Assembly: GCA_963664625.1 (NCBI GenBank)
Contig: OY761541.1
Coordinates: 2,604,001 to 2,668,000 of the forward strand
Length of the DNA stretch: 64,000 nucleotides
Direction: 5' to 3'
Source of the DNA: CBDCFV01 sp963664625
GTDB taxonomy: Bacteria; Chloroflexota; Dehalococcoidia; Lucifugimonadales; UBA3495
Positions 16,791 to 25,663 of the stretch are shown piece by piece; position 1 is the first letter of the stretch, and every line of letters begins with the position of its first letter. The notes under the pieces were generated by a model. The model saw only the letters and a list, made by a program, of their open reading frames with translations, ran no database searches and was not told the origin of the DNA. A program made the translations under genes and the position numbers.

Positions 16791-18074
16791 ATGTCCGGAC
16801 CATTGGAAGGCATAAGAGTTGTGGACTTTACCGAGATCATCGCCGGGCCTCTGGCCGGTCGCCTTCTGGCCGAAATGGGCGCCGACGTCATCAAGGTGGA
16901 GCCCCCTTGGGGTGAGCCGTGGCGCACGACCCAGCGGTTTGCTCCAACCGAGAGCCGGGGGTTCATGGCCTACAACGGCGGCAAACGCAGCCTTCCTTTG
17001 GACCTTACCAAGCCGGAATGCCAGGACGTTATCAGCCGCTTGATACCCAAGACCGACGTTGTCCTGGTCAACTTCCGGCCTGACGTCGCGGCGAAGCTGG
17101 GGGTGGACTACGCTACGTTGAACGAGTTGAACCCAAGGTTGGTCTATTGCGAGATTACCGCCTATGGGCGGGAAGGCCCCGATGCGCATCGTCCCGGTTA
17201 CGACATGATCCTGCAAGCCTTGACCGGGTTGATGGCAGCGGAGACGAAGCTGGAGAATGGCGTGCCGCAGCAGATCTGGGCGTCGCCGGTGATAGACACC
17301 ACCGCCGGGTTCTGCATGGCTTGGTGTGTTTGCAGCGCCCTGTTCAATAGAGAACGGACCGGCCGCGGGCAGAAGATTGAGACCAGCCTGTTGGGCGCCG
17401 CGATGGCATTGCTGGGAACGCGGTTCCTGCACGTGGAGGACCTGGACAAGGAGGTCCGTGCCAAGGCATTGGATGACATAGCAGACCGGCGGGCCGAGTC
17501 GGCATCATACCAGGAGATACTGGACGCTTCTCCGGGGAGCCGCCGTCCCAGGCACCACACCAACGTGTACTACCGGACCTATTTGACGAAGGACGGCCCC
17601 ATCGCCGTCGGCTGCCTCAGCGACCCGCTCCGCCGCCGCCTGCTGGATACCTTGGGGCTGACCGAGATGGCCCCGGAGCTGGAGTTCAGCGCCAACGATC
17701 CGGACGCCCAGTCCAGGGCCCGCAAGCTGGAGGCTGCGGCGGAAGAATTGTTCCGTCAAAAGACGTCCGACGAGTGGTTGAGCATAATGGAGGGTAGAGG
17801 GATTCCCGCCGGGAGGGTCCGGTTTGTCGAGGAACTGTTCGACGACCCGCAAATCAAGGCCAACGGGTTGGTGAAGGAGTTGGAGCACAGCAAGGCAGGG
17901 AAGGTCAGGACAATGGGCGCCATAGCCCGCTTCAGTGAGACGCCCATGTCGGCGGACGTTGCGTCCCCGGCCTTGGGACAGCATACGTGGGACATACTCA
18001 GGGAGTTGGGCTACTCCGAAGAGCAAGTCCGCGAATGGGAAGCCGCCGGTTCCCTTGGATATACGGGACCATAA
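16791..18074 (+). CDS. CaiB/BaiF family CoA-transferase
   Basis: Class III CoA-transferases move CoA between organic acids through an Asp-anchored intermediate. The 427-residue product has the family start PLEGIRVVDFTEIIAGP, the GADVIKVEPPWGE motif, and the catalytic Asp in RPGYDMILQA (about residue 138). ATG 16791 follows a CAGGAGAG site. It is alone on this strand, with no acid-CoA partner gene beside it, so the substrate is unknown. It may act with the nearby mutase or amidohydrolase in organic acid breakdown, but this is only proximity. Confidence 0.93.
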   Translation: MSGPLEGIRVVDFTEIIAGPLAGRLLAEMGADVIKVEPPWGEPWRTTQRFAPTESRGFMAYNGGKRSLPLDLTKPECQDVISRLIPKTDVVLVNFRPDVAAKLGVDYATLNELNPRLVYCEITAYGREGPDAHRPGYDMILQALTGLMAAETKLENGVPQQIWASPVIDTTAGFCMAWCVCSALFNRERTGRGQKIETSLLGAAMALLGTRFLHVEDLDKEVRAKALDDIADRRAESASYQEILDASPGSRRPRHHTNVYYRTYLTKDGPIAVGCLSDPLRRRLLDTLGLTEMAPELEFSANDPDAQSRARKLEAAAEELFRQKTSDEWLSIMEGRGIPAGRVRFVEELFDDPQIKANGLVKELEHSKAGKVRTMGAIARFSETPMSADVASPALGQHTWDILRELGYSEEQVREWEAAGSLGYTGP

Positions 18075-18106
18075 CGAAGGGCTCCGATGAAGGAGCCCTT
18101 CGCAAG
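18075..18106. terminator. Bidirectional hairpin terminator
   Basis: CGAAGGGCTCC pairs with GGAGCCCTTCG around a 6-base loop between the convergent CaiB/BaiF gene (plus) and amidohydrolase gene (minus). It can serve both transcripts. Confidence 0.75.
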
Positions 18107-18126
18107 AACGCCGGAACAGGGGTTGG

Positions 18127-19974
18127 TTAGCGGTTTACCATGTCGTAGCTGCGGAGCAGCTTCCCCGGGGTGGCCCCGGTGCACACCGTGCCCTCGGTGA
18201 AGGTAACCTCACCGTTGACGATGGTGTAGCGGATTCCCTTGGCCTTCTGGATGATGCGGCGCTCACCGCCCGGGAAGTCGGTGTCGTAGACCGGGCTGTC
18301 GAACTGGAGACCCAGTTTGTCCAGGTCATAGACGATGATGTCGGCCGCGAACCCCTCTTTGAGGATGCCGCGGTCGGTGAACCCGGCAATCATGGCAGGC
18401 AGGCTGCTCATCTTGTAGTGGGCCTTCTCCAGGCTCATCATTCCTTGGTCCCTGACCCGGTCGGCGATCATGTTGACCGGCCATGAACCGAGGGTCTGGT
18501 ACCTGGTGTGGGCCCCGCCGTCCGACACGCAGGGGTGGGTGTAGGGGTGGTTCAGGATTTCGGACACAGCCTTCCTGTCGGTGCCTTGGGCCGAGTCGAA
18601 GGTGAACTCGGTGCGCAGCCCCTCGTCAATGGCAAGGTCGAGCATGGCGTCCATCGGATGCTTGCCCATCATCTCGGCCAACTCGGCGATGGTCTTGCCC
18701 TCGTACTTGAGATTGCGGTCTTCCCGGACCTCGACCACCCGCATCTTGGACCACTCAGAGGCAGCGTCGGCAGCGCCACCCTGACCGGCGTATGCGCCTA
18801 CGTCCTGGCGCATCTTGTCCCGGTTCTCGGGGAGGCTCAGCTTGGCGATGCGTTCCTCGGGGGTGCCGACGAACGGGTCGATCCAGTTGGGCATGGCGTC
18901 AAAGCCGTTGTATTCGGCCAATTCGAACACCGGCGAGGGGGAATAGGCCGTCGTCTGGGCGAACATTGGCGCGCCTTCATGCCGGGCCCTTTCCAGGAAC
19001 GCCAACTGCTCCAGGTACCGGCCGGGTGCGTTCTCGTTGAAGGCCACAGCGCCCCACTGGATGGGCCGACCCGCGGCAATGCACATCTCGATCAGGAAGT
19101 CCTCGCGGCCGCGGCCAGGAGCGTCGCCTTCCACCGCGTCCATCAGGATTGCCGACTGCCCGGTCACGGCGGCCACCGCGGCCCCGGGGTCTCCGCCGCC
19201 GATCAGGTCCGGCTCACCGGGGGGCAGCGGACGCTCGGCAGGGCCGCGAGTCCAGCCGATGTGGCCGACGCCAAACTCGTTCAAAACCTTGGCCAACGCC
19301 AGGAACTCGTCGTTGTGGGCGACCTGGCTGGGGATGAAACGCCCGTCGTCGGGACGGTTGGCCAGGGTCTTCATGGCCGACCAGCCGAAAGCGCCGGCGC
19401 GCATGGCCTCCCGCTGGAGTTCCTCCATCTGACGAATCTGTTCGTCGGAGGCCCGGACGACCGTGCGGGAGTCTTCCACGCCCATGACGTACATGCGAAG
19501 GGTGTTGAAGGGCACCAGCGCCCCCACGTTGACTCCGAGGGGATGGCTGTCAAGGCTGTCCAGCCACTGGGGGAAGCTCTCCCAGTCCCAGCGCAGGCCC
19601 AATTCCATTGTTCTCATAGGAATGGCTTCGATCCTGGTCATGAGGCGCATCGCTGCTTCCCGGTCTTCGGGCCTGCAGGGTGCGAAGCCGAAACCGCACT
19701 GGCCGATGGTCACCGAAGTGACGCCGTGCCAGCCGGACATGGTGGCGTAGGGTTCCCAGTTGAGCTGGAGATCGTAGTGGGTGTGGAGGTCTATAGCGCC
19801 AGGAGCTACGATACAGCCCGTGGCATCCAACTCCTCCGTGGCCGACCCCTGGATCCGCCCGCTGATCATGGCGATTTTGCCGTTTTTGAGCGCGATGTCT
19901 CCACGGAAAGCCGGCGTACCTCCAGTGCCGTCGACAATCGTACCGTTGCGAATAATTTTGTCGTATTCCGCCAT
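18127..19974 (-). CDS. Amidohydrolase family protein, N-acyl-D-amino-acid deacylase-like
   Basis: The 615-residue product belongs to the metal-dependent amidohydrolase superfamily, D-aminoacylase branch. It opens with DKIIRNGTIVDGTGGTPAF, then PGAIDLHTHYD with the metal-binding HTH at about 64-66. A late metal Asp lies in CVSDGGAHTRYQ, and the C-terminal strand is the usual ADIIVYDLDKLG. The family hydrolyses amide bonds of N-acyl amino acids and related compounds; the substrate here is unknown. ATG 19974 follows an AGAGGG site. A nearby cupin and nitroreductase on the same strand may form a loose catabolic group. Confidence 0.9.
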   Translation of the reverse strand: MAEYDKIIRNGTIVDGTGGTPAFRGDIALKNGKIAMISGRIQGSATEELDATGCIVAPGAIDLHTHYDLQLNWEPYATMSGWHGVTSVTIGQCGFGFAPCRPEDREAAMRLMTRIEAIPMRTMELGLRWDWESFPQWLDSLDSHPLGVNVGALVPFNTLRMYVMGVEDSRTVVRASDEQIRQMEELQREAMRAGAFGWSAMKTLANRPDDGRFIPSQVAHNDEFLALAKVLNEFGVGHIGWTRGPAERPLPPGEPDLIGGGDPGAAVAAVTGQSAILMDAVEGDAPGRGREDFLIEMCIAAGRPIQWGAVAFNENAPGRYLEQLAFLERARHEGAPMFAQTTAYSPSPVFELAEYNGFDAMPNWIDPFVGTPEERIAKLSLPENRDKMRQDVGAYAGQGGAADAASEWSKMRVVEVREDRNLKYEGKTIAELAEMMGKHPMDAMLDLAIDEGLRTEFTFDSAQGTDRKAVSEILNHPYTHPCVSDGGAHTRYQTLGSWPVNMIADRVRDQGMMSLEKAHYKMSSLPAMIAGFTDRGILKEGFAADIIVYDLDKLGLQFDSPVYDTDFPGGERRIIQKAKGIRYTIVNGEVTFTEGTVCTGATPGKLLRSYDMVNR

Positions 19975-20038
19975 CAACTTCCCTCTCTTTCGTGGCGATT
20001 TGGTGTCACACTCACCTTACCTAACAGCAATACACCCG

Positions 20039-20494
20039 TCAAGACCTGGGTTCCATTTCCAGAGGCCTGTCGTGGGGTGAACTATAGCCGGAAAGGCCCT
20101 GCTCCGACGGGAACCCCGACGGCGGGGCGTTGGGCGGCGTTGAAAGCACCCGGTCGGGGTCGTGAATCGGGAAAACGAACAGCAAACGAGCCGGAGTCTG
20201 GGAGCGGTTGACGAAACCGTGCACTGAACCGGCAGGCGCGAGGACTACGTCGCCGGGTCCAATGGTCATTCGCTGTGAACCCACCAGTGCCTCCAACTCG
20301 CCTTCCAGCAAGACCATCGCCTCTTCGGTGTTGGTGTGGGTGTGGCGCGGCACGCGGGACATGCTGGCGATGATCACTTCACCGAGTCTCAGAGACGTGC
20401 TGCCGTGGAACGCGTCCACGATGCCGAAGGACTCCAAGCCGGGAGAGGTTACATTTTCTCTCTTGGTCCTGTCGCTTCTCTTGATGATGGGCAT
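20039..20494 (-). CDS. Cupin domain protein
   Basis: The 151-residue product has one conserved beta-barrel cupin domain. Motif 1 is PRHTHTNTEEAMVLLEGE (two His and one Glu for metal) and motif 2 is PAGSVHGFVNRS (His). A C-terminal Pro-rich tail follows. Single-domain cupins include metal-dependent dioxygenases and sugar or acid binders, and no substrate can be named. ATG 20494 follows a GGAGG site; upstream extension of the frame overlaps the nitroreductase gene and is not real. Confidence 0.88.
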   Translation of the reverse strand: MPIIKRSDRTKRENVTSPGLESFGIVDAFHGSTSLRLGEVIIASMSRVPRHTHTNTEEAMVLLEGELEALVGSQRMTIGPGDVVLAPAGSVHGFVNRSQTPARLLFVFPIHDPDRVLSTPPNAPPSGFPSEQGLSGYSSPHDRPLEMEPRS

Positions 20495-20526
20495 GTCGCC
20501 TCCTTTCCAGGTTGTATAGGCGGGGG

Positions 20527-21144
20527 CTACTCCAGCCAACGGACAAAGTTGGATACAGGCGTGCGCTGGGAGTTGGGGTCTTCGGCGGGATAGCCGATGG
20601 AGAGCATCGTGGCCAGCGTCCAGTCTTCTTCGGCGCCCAAGGTTTTGGCCAAGTCCGGGTGGCGGGTGGGGCCGCCGGTCTCCCAAGTTACGGCCAAGCC
20701 CTCGGCCACTCCCGCCAGGGCGATGTTGTGGGCGGCGCAACAGACTGACGCGTAGTTCTCCTTGGTGCCTTCTTCGTCGCGGCCGGGAGTGGAGTACAGG
20801 TAGATGATCACCGGGGTCTTGAGCAAAGAGTCGCGGGTGGCTTCGGCGCGCCGGGCGTCGCCGCGCCGCTCCAAGGCGTAGTCATGGGCCAGACCGGCCA
20901 CCTTCTCCGACGCCGCGCTGCCTTTCTCCATGACGAATATGCGCCAGGGCTCGGTGAGGCGATGGTTGGGCGCCCAGACCGCGGTGTCCAACATGCGGTC
21001 CAGGGCATCCTTGGGCACTGGTTGGTCTTTGAAGTCCCACGCCATGCGGCGGCGGTAGAGGGCTTCGTAAACGGTGACGTTCGTCTCCGGTACGGGGCAA
21101 TCGGCGAAGCCTACTTTTTCCGGGCTTCCGGACTCAGTGGACAT
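20527..21144 (-). CDS. Nitroreductase family protein
   Basis: The 205-residue product fits FMN-dependent nitroreductases: VYEALYRRRMAWDFKDQPVP (FMN-phosphate Arg region), AVWAPNHRLTEPWRIFVM, and the C-terminal LSIGYPAEDP. Members reduce nitro groups, quinones or flavins with NAD(P)H, and the physiological substrate is unknown. ATG 21144 is 5 bases after a GAGAGGAGG site. It lies upstream of the cupin gene on the same strand with 32 bases between. Confidence 0.92.
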   Translation of the reverse strand: MSTESGSPEKVGFADCPVPETNVTVYEALYRRRMAWDFKDQPVPKDALDRMLDTAVWAPNHRLTEPWRIFVMEKGSAASEKVAGLAHDYALERRGDARRAEATRDSLLKTPVIIYLYSTPGRDEEGTKENYASVCCAAHNIALAGVAEGLAVTWETGGPTRHPDLAKTLGAEEDWTLATMLSIGYPAEDPNSQRTPVSNFVRWLE

Positions 21145-21164
21145 GCTGGCCTCCTCTCGCACCA

Positions 21165-21413
21165 CTGATTATCATGGACCACTGATTATCCTGATTTATC
21201 AGATGAATCAGATGAATCAGCGGTATCCCATGAATCAGCGGTAGGCGTTCCTGTTTCCTGTTCCGTCGTTACAAACGCTTCGGGTGGGTGTATACGGTAA
21301 ACGAGACAGGCCGGTCCCATGCAGCCTGCCCCCGGCTTGGTTCCCGCCTACGCGGGAAAGACGAGGGAAGGGGGATGACCGGCCTGTCCAATCGTGTAGC
21401 GATATGCGGGCTG
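21165..21413. repeat. Dispersed repeats: GATTATC palindrome copy and GC hairpin
   Basis: Bases 21165-21245 hold a degenerate copy of the GATTATC/GATGAATC palindrome seen at 651-695, including CCACTGATTATC twice and CAGCGGTA ends. Bases 21337-21362 hold a CCCGCCTACGCGGG hairpin. No gene is supported between the nitroreductase and TPR genes. Confidence 0.7.
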
Positions 21414-22841
21414 TTAAGACCCTTGGGAAATCCGGGTGAAGGCGGCGTACTCGGTGGTGTTGGTGTCGGCTCCCTGCCAGCCCTCCTTGGCGACCTTGAG
21501 GTTGTCCTGGGCTGCGGCGAGGTCGCCGAGTCCCTGCTGGGCGCGGGCCATCCAGTAATTGTCGCGGGGCGACTCTCGCTTGGACAGGCGGTCCTTGAGC
21601 ATTGCCGTCGCCTTGTCGAACTCTCCGGCCCTGAGGCAGGCTTCCACCAGAGTGTCCTCGAACACCAGCCGCTGGGCGTGGCTGCCGCCGACCCTGGTCA
21701 GTTGCGGGAACACCGGCTCCATCAACCGCACCGCTTCGGCGTAGTCGCCCTGACCGAATGCGCCGATGCCCTTGACCAGCGGCAGGGTGGCCTCAAGAGC
21801 GGTGGCGTCACCGCTGTCGGCCATCGCCTGAAGGCCGTCGACCAGCTTGTTGAACGACTGCTCGTCGCCGGCGGCGGTAAAGGCCAGGGCGGCGTGGGCA
21901 TCGCGGAAGGACGGGCCGGGCCTGACCGCGGCCGGCGCGGCAAGGTCGACAATTTCCTGCCAGGGAGCGTCGGGAGCTTTGTCGCCGTAGACGCGCATCC
22001 GCCAGATGAGGGACGCGCTGTCGGCCAAGGCCTGGTACCTGAGACCCTGCACCGCCGGGCGGATGTCATTCTCGTACCATCCCAGGGCGTCGTTGTAGCG
22101 GCCCCGGGCCAGTTCGAACAGGGCTTGATGCCAGGACAGGTGGACGCGGTAGGCGGAGCGGCGGTCGTAGTCCTCAAGCCAGTTGCCCAGGAAGGACGCT
22201 CCATCTTCATCCTGGCTCAACTCGTAGAAGACGTGGGCCACAGAGTGGACGGCCACGCCGTTGTCGGGTTTGATGTTGAGAGAACGCTCGGCCAAGTCCA
22301 TGCCCTCGGCCATCAGGCCAATCTCATGGTTGGCCCAAGAGTACTGGCCCATGAAGGCCCAGTCGTCGCCGTACTTGGGCGCCACGCCACTCATCAGTTG
22401 GTAGAACCGGGGCGGGTAATCGGGGATTCCGGCCCCGACGCATCCTTGGACGTAGAGACGCTGGGCCAAGCGAAGGATCATTGCGTCGAGGGGGAACTCG
22501 TTCAAGTGCTCGTGCACCGCCGCGGTAGCCGGAAGGTTCTGTCCGTTGACGAACTTGGACACAACGTCGATATACTGCCGCTCCCGCTGGGAGATGCCGG
22601 ACGACTGCTTGACGGCGGTCTCAGCGCTCTCCCGGGCCTCCGGCATGGCGACGCGGGTGGCCTGCATGAAAGCCAACGCTGCGCGGGCCAGGGCAAACCC
22701 CTCGTCGGCCTCGATTGCTTGGGCAAACTCCTCTTCGGCGCCGTAGCTCTGGGCCAATGCCAGGTCCAAGCCCGTTTCGAAGTGGGCCAGCGCCGTGTTG
22801 GAAGATGTGGACACGGGAAGTCCGTAACGATCGTTAGGCAT
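21414..22841 (-). CDS. Tetratricopeptide repeat protein (TTC38-like)
   Basis: The 475-residue product resembles the TTC38 family of soluble TPR proteins: an N-terminal ALAHFETGLDLALAQ helix pair, FALARAALAFMQ, and mid-protein segments PDNGVAVHSVAHVFYE and YRVHLSWHQALFELARGRY typical of that family. It has about eight helical-hairpin repeats, with no signal peptide or membrane segment. TTC38-like proteins have no established biochemical role. It lies between repeats and is followed on the same strand by nothing obviously related. The frame ends after TRISQGS. Confidence 0.85.
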   Translation of the reverse strand: MPNDRYGLPVSTSSNTALAHFETGLDLALAQSYGAEEEFAQAIEADEGFALARAALAFMQATRVAMPEARESAETAVKQSSGISQRERQYIDVVSKFVNGQNLPATAAVHEHLNEFPLDAMILRLAQRLYVQGCVGAGIPDYPPRFYQLMSGVAPKYGDDWAFMGQYSWANHEIGLMAEGMDLAERSLNIKPDNGVAVHSVAHVFYELSQDEDGASFLGNWLEDYDRRSAYRVHLSWHQALFELARGRYNDALGWYENDIRPAVQGLRYQALADSASLIWRMRVYGDKAPDAPWQEIVDLAAPAAVRPGPSFRDAHAALAFTAAGDEQSFNKLVDGLQAMADSGDATALEATLPLVKGIGAFGQGDYAEAVRLMEPVFPQLTRVGGSHAQRLVFEDTLVEACLRAGEFDKATAMLKDRLSKRESPRDNYWMARAQQGLGDLAAAQDNLKVAKEGWQGADTNTTEYAAFTRISQGS

Positions 22842-22906
22842 GAGTCCTCCTTATGAAGATGATGGATTCCCGCCTTTGCGGGAATGACGGGGGGATAGGG
22901 CGGCGT
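22842..22906. repeat. GC hairpin repeat between TPR gene and hydrolase
   Basis: GGATTCCCGCC/GGCGGGAATGACG hairpin near 22863-22890, the same family as the repeat at 2128. It separates the two minus-strand genes. Confidence 0.65.
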
Positions 22907-23710
22907 TCAGCCCAGGCCGGACAGGAACTCGTTGATGATGCGGTTGAACTCGTCGGGTTTCTCGGCGAGAGGGAAATGACCGCATTGATCGATTTCCCGG
23001 ACGGTGGCGTTGGGGATGGCGTTGGCGTAGAGGTGGGCGCATTCCACCGGGACCACCGCGTCCTGGGAACCCCAGATAATCAGCGTGGGGGTGTCGACCT
23101 TGGCCAGATAGTGAGGCAGGCTGGGGTTGTGCAGATAAGGCTTCCAGCAGAGCCGGGACGACATCTCGCGGTTGGAATGGTCAACCAGAGTCTCTTCCGG
23201 AGTCAGCTCGCGGGTCCAGTACGCCTTTTCGACCTCGGGGACTTGGGACTCGTCGTAGAAACGCTGGGCCGCGCGGGTCTGGGCCGACACCATGAAGACC
23301 TCGGCAATCTCCCCTTGCACGGGCTTGATCCCCGCGGCGTCCACCAGCACCAGCCCCTTCAGATCGTGGTGGTCCATAGCGGCCATCTCAGCGGCCACCC
23401 AGCCGCCCATGGAAAAGCCTACCAGGACATAGTCGCGGAGGCCAAGCTCGTGGACCATGGCTTGGTTGAAGTGGGCCAGGTCAGTAATGGTCGAAATCCA
23501 GGGAGGCCGCGGGGTGCCGTTGTATCCGGCTTGGGACGGCGCGTAAACGGTGTGGGTCCGGGCCAGGTTGTCCAGATACGGTTGCCATCCGGGACTTCCG
23601 CCGGCCCCGTGGAGGAACAGCAGGGGCGGCCCGGAGCCGCCGGAAAACATTTGGACTTCGTGCCCTTGTACGGTAATCGTGGACTCGTGTTGACTGGCAG
23701 TAGTTGTCAT
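22907..23710 (-). CDS. Alpha/beta hydrolase
   Basis: The 267-residue product has the complete alpha/beta-hydrolase triad: the oxyanion motif FLHGAGGSPG at 33-42, nucleophile Ser in GFSMGG at 98-103, acid Asp in GSQDAVVP (about 217) and His in QCGHFPLAEKP (about 245). The fold covers esterases, haloalkane dehalogenases and C-C hydrolases, and the substrate cannot be told from sequence. ATG 23710 is 6 bases after GGAGG. The adjacent TPR protein lies downstream on the same strand. Confidence 0.92.
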   Translation of the reverse strand: MTTTASQHESTITVQGHEVQMFSGGSGPPLLFLHGAGGSPGWQPYLDNLARTHTVYAPSQAGYNGTPRPPWISTITDLAHFNQAMVHELGLRDYVLVGFSMGGWVAAEMAAMDHHDLKGLVLVDAAGIKPVQGEIAEVFMVSAQTRAAQRFYDESQVPEVEKAYWTRELTPEETLVDHSNREMSSRLCWKPYLHNPSLPHYLAKVDTPTLIIWGSQDAVVPVECAHLYANAIPNATVREIDQCGHFPLAEKPDEFNRIINEFLSGLG

Positions 23711-23734
23711 TGAGACCCTCCAAACGCCTTCCAA

Positions 23735-24017
23735 GTCAGGCCAGGTCAGGCGTCACGTTCACCCGATTCTGGTACAGAATCAATATCGTGTCAAGGTTGG
23801 GGCCAGTGACCGTAGTGTTCCGCCTCGCGTGGTCAGTCCAACGATGACGGCACGGTGGATTCCCGTGCAGGCGGGAATGACGCGATGTGGTTGAGGTTAC
23901 CGCCAGGATTTGGCAGCCGCTGTGAAATTCCAATGGAGATATTCTACGTAACCGGGTTTGCTTGATCACCTGAACCATGCCTTGGCCGATGATATAATCG
24001 GCACGAGGACAGTCGGC
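23735..24017. repeat. Divergent spacer with GC hairpin repeat
   Basis: The space between the hydrolase (minus) and the ATPase cassette (plus) carries one GGATTCCCGTGCAGGCGGGA repeat near 23860 and otherwise shows no gene. Both transcripts should be promoted here. Confidence 0.5.
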
Positions 24018-25259
24018 ATGATAACGAACATCACACTGGGCAACTTCAAGTGCTTCCGGCACGTGAGCATCGATCCGAAGCTGGTTACGGTCCTGATTGG
24101 GCCCAACGGCACCGGCAAGTCGGGGGTTCTGCAAGCGTTGATGTTGCTGAAGCAATCGAGGGACGATGTCAGGTCATTGAAATTGCATGGTGATTTGGTG
24201 TGGTTCGCGCCGGAGGCATTCGTGTTTCAAGGCTGGGATAGGGCATCGGACGAAGTCGGGCTGGCTCTGTCCGGATATTGGCTGGTCGAATCAAGAGCTG
24301 CTGAAACTCAGGTTGATTTTACGGTTGAGCTTCGGTATTCAAGAGACGCCCAGTTACAGGGAAGGCGAGGGAAAACGACACTTAAGGCATTTGGAGAGAA
24401 TTGGGAGATTCCTGTCAGCCCCACGGACATACAGGATCGCATTGATACTTTCTCTGGTGCGCTCGTTTATGTGAGCGGACATGGAATAAACGATTTCAGG
24501 GGTAACGGTGTAGGTAGGGTAGTAGCAGAATACCCTGAACTTTGGGAACAAGTATCACGAGCCCCCGGATCTGTCGTCGGCAATCTGAAGATGGTCCCGG
24601 CAACCAGGGCGTTGACTCGAGGCACCTATCACTTGGGGCCAGAGCCTTTCGTGGACATTTCGGGCGTGGAAGGTCTAGGCAAACAAGAAGAAAACACAGC
24701 CACTACCTTGGCTTATTCGCGGCGCGATGTCGAAAAAGTTTCCCATTTGATGAAACGAGTCACAGGGGTGGGATTCAGAACGGACACTGTTCCTCCGCAA
24801 TCGGCAATGCCAGTTTCGGAGTCTCCGGTTGGTGATTTCAGTCTCGTTGCCGAAGGATTCGGGACGAACGCTTTGGTGCAACTTCTGTTTGAAGTGGTGA
24901 GGGCTGTTCCGGGGGTTACGGTGTTGATCGAGGAGCCGGAAGTCCACCTTCACCCCAGAGCGCAGGCCGATTTGGCGTCGGTGCTGGTGGAGGAGGCCAA
25001 GGCGGCCGACAAGCAGATAATCATGACCACGCACAGCGAGCATGTAGCGGGGAGACTGCTTACACTGGTGGCGGAGGGGACACTATCGCCGGACGAGTTC
25101 GCCATCTACTCTTTCGAAAAGGATGATGACGGTGTCTGTTCCGCACAGAAAATCGAAGTAACCGAACATGGTCAGGTCGTGGGTGGCCTGAGGAGCTTCT
25201 TCGAGACCGACCTGGACGAAATGCGGCGGTTTGTGGATGCGCTGCGCGCCAAGGCATGA
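24018..25259 (+). CDS. OLD/SMC-type AAA ATPase (cassette 1, first gene)
   Basis: The 413-residue product is an ABC/SMC-fold ATPase of the AAA_15/OLD-like class: N-terminal ITNITLGNFKCF, Walker A GPNGTGKS at 28-35, Walker B TVLIEEPEVHLHPRAQ from about 301, and the H-loop TTHSEH near 335. The middle lacks recognisable domains and is more A+T-rich than the neighbours. Such ATPases act as sensors in anti-phage systems and plasmid maintenance, usually with a nuclease. The next gene overlaps by 4 bases (ATGA) and encodes a PIN-like nuclease. Start ATG 24018 follows a GAGG site. Confidence 0.88.
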   Translation: MITNITLGNFKCFRHVSIDPKLVTVLIGPNGTGKSGVLQALMLLKQSRDDVRSLKLHGDLVWFAPEAFVFQGWDRASDEVGLALSGYWLVESRAAETQVDFTVELRYSRDAQLQGRRGKTTLKAFGENWEIPVSPTDIQDRIDTFSGALVYVSGHGINDFRGNGVGRVVAEYPELWEQVSRAPGSVVGNLKMVPATRALTRGTYHLGPEPFVDISGVEGLGKQEENTATTLAYSRRDVEKVSHLMKRVTGVGFRTDTVPPQSAMPVSESPVGDFSLVAEGFGTNALVQLLFEVVRAVPGVTVLIEEPEVHLHPRAQADLASVLVEEAKAADKQIIMTTHSEHVAGRLLTLVAEGTLSPDEFAIYSFEKDDDGVCSAQKIEVTEHGQVVGGLRSFFETDLDEMRRFVDALRAKA

Positions 25260-25663
25260 CGCCACGTTTCATCTTGGACGAAAACGTTGTAATACTGGCG
25301 CAACAGGGGCTTGATGAGAGGGGGAATCTCAATCCCGTCTGCGCCGAACTGATCCAACAGATCATAGAGATATGCCACACCATTGTGGTGGATGATGTTT
25401 TGTGGGACAAGTTTGATGAGCAACTCAACCGGGCCGGTCACCAACAGCCTCAAGCGGGTTCCGTCCTATTCCGTGTCCTTTGCAACGCCCTCGCGACGGC
25501 CAATAAGATGGACGGGTTGGGTCACACCGCACCGTCCTTCAATGAAGAAGGTTCGATTCCGCCCGGAAGCATAGACGACACGTATATCGTCCGACTGGCG
25601 GTGGAGTCCGAAGCGGTCCTTGTCACTACTGACGGTCCTCTTCGAGACGACCTGCGGGAATGA
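25256..25663 (+). CDS. PIN-like nuclease (cassette 1, second gene)
   Basis: The 135-residue product has the acidic pattern of a PIN RNase fold: FILDENVVI (Asp 8), VVDDVLWDKF (46/47), SIDDTYIVRLAV (107/108) and VLVTTDGPLRDD (126), ordered strands alternating with helices. PIN proteins cut RNA, often tRNA, and many are toxins. It overlaps the ATPase gene by ATGA at 25256-25259 and the next gene by ATGA at 25660-25663, so the three are very likely coexpressed. It could be an ATPase-gated toxin. It is too diverged to call VapC. Confidence 0.72.
   Translation: MTPRFILDENVVILAQQGLDERGNLNPVCAELIQQIIEICHTIVVDDVLWDKFDEQLNRAGHQQPQAGSVLFRVLCNALATANKMDGLGHTAPSFNEEGSIPPGSIDDTYIVRLAVESEAVLVTTDGPLRDDLRE

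Noticed and set aside
18508..20211. 567-codon plus-strand frame opposite the amidohydrolase gene
   Set aside because: Composition shadow of a well-supported gene on the other strand; no domain pattern.
21288..22856. 522-codon plus-strand frame opposite the TPR gene
   Set aside because: It covers the TPR gene in antisense and starts inside a dispersed repeat.
24018..25663. Direct assignment of cassette 1 to Septu or Gabija
   Set aside because: The nuclease partner is PIN-like, not HNH or UvrD, so the names would be wrong.
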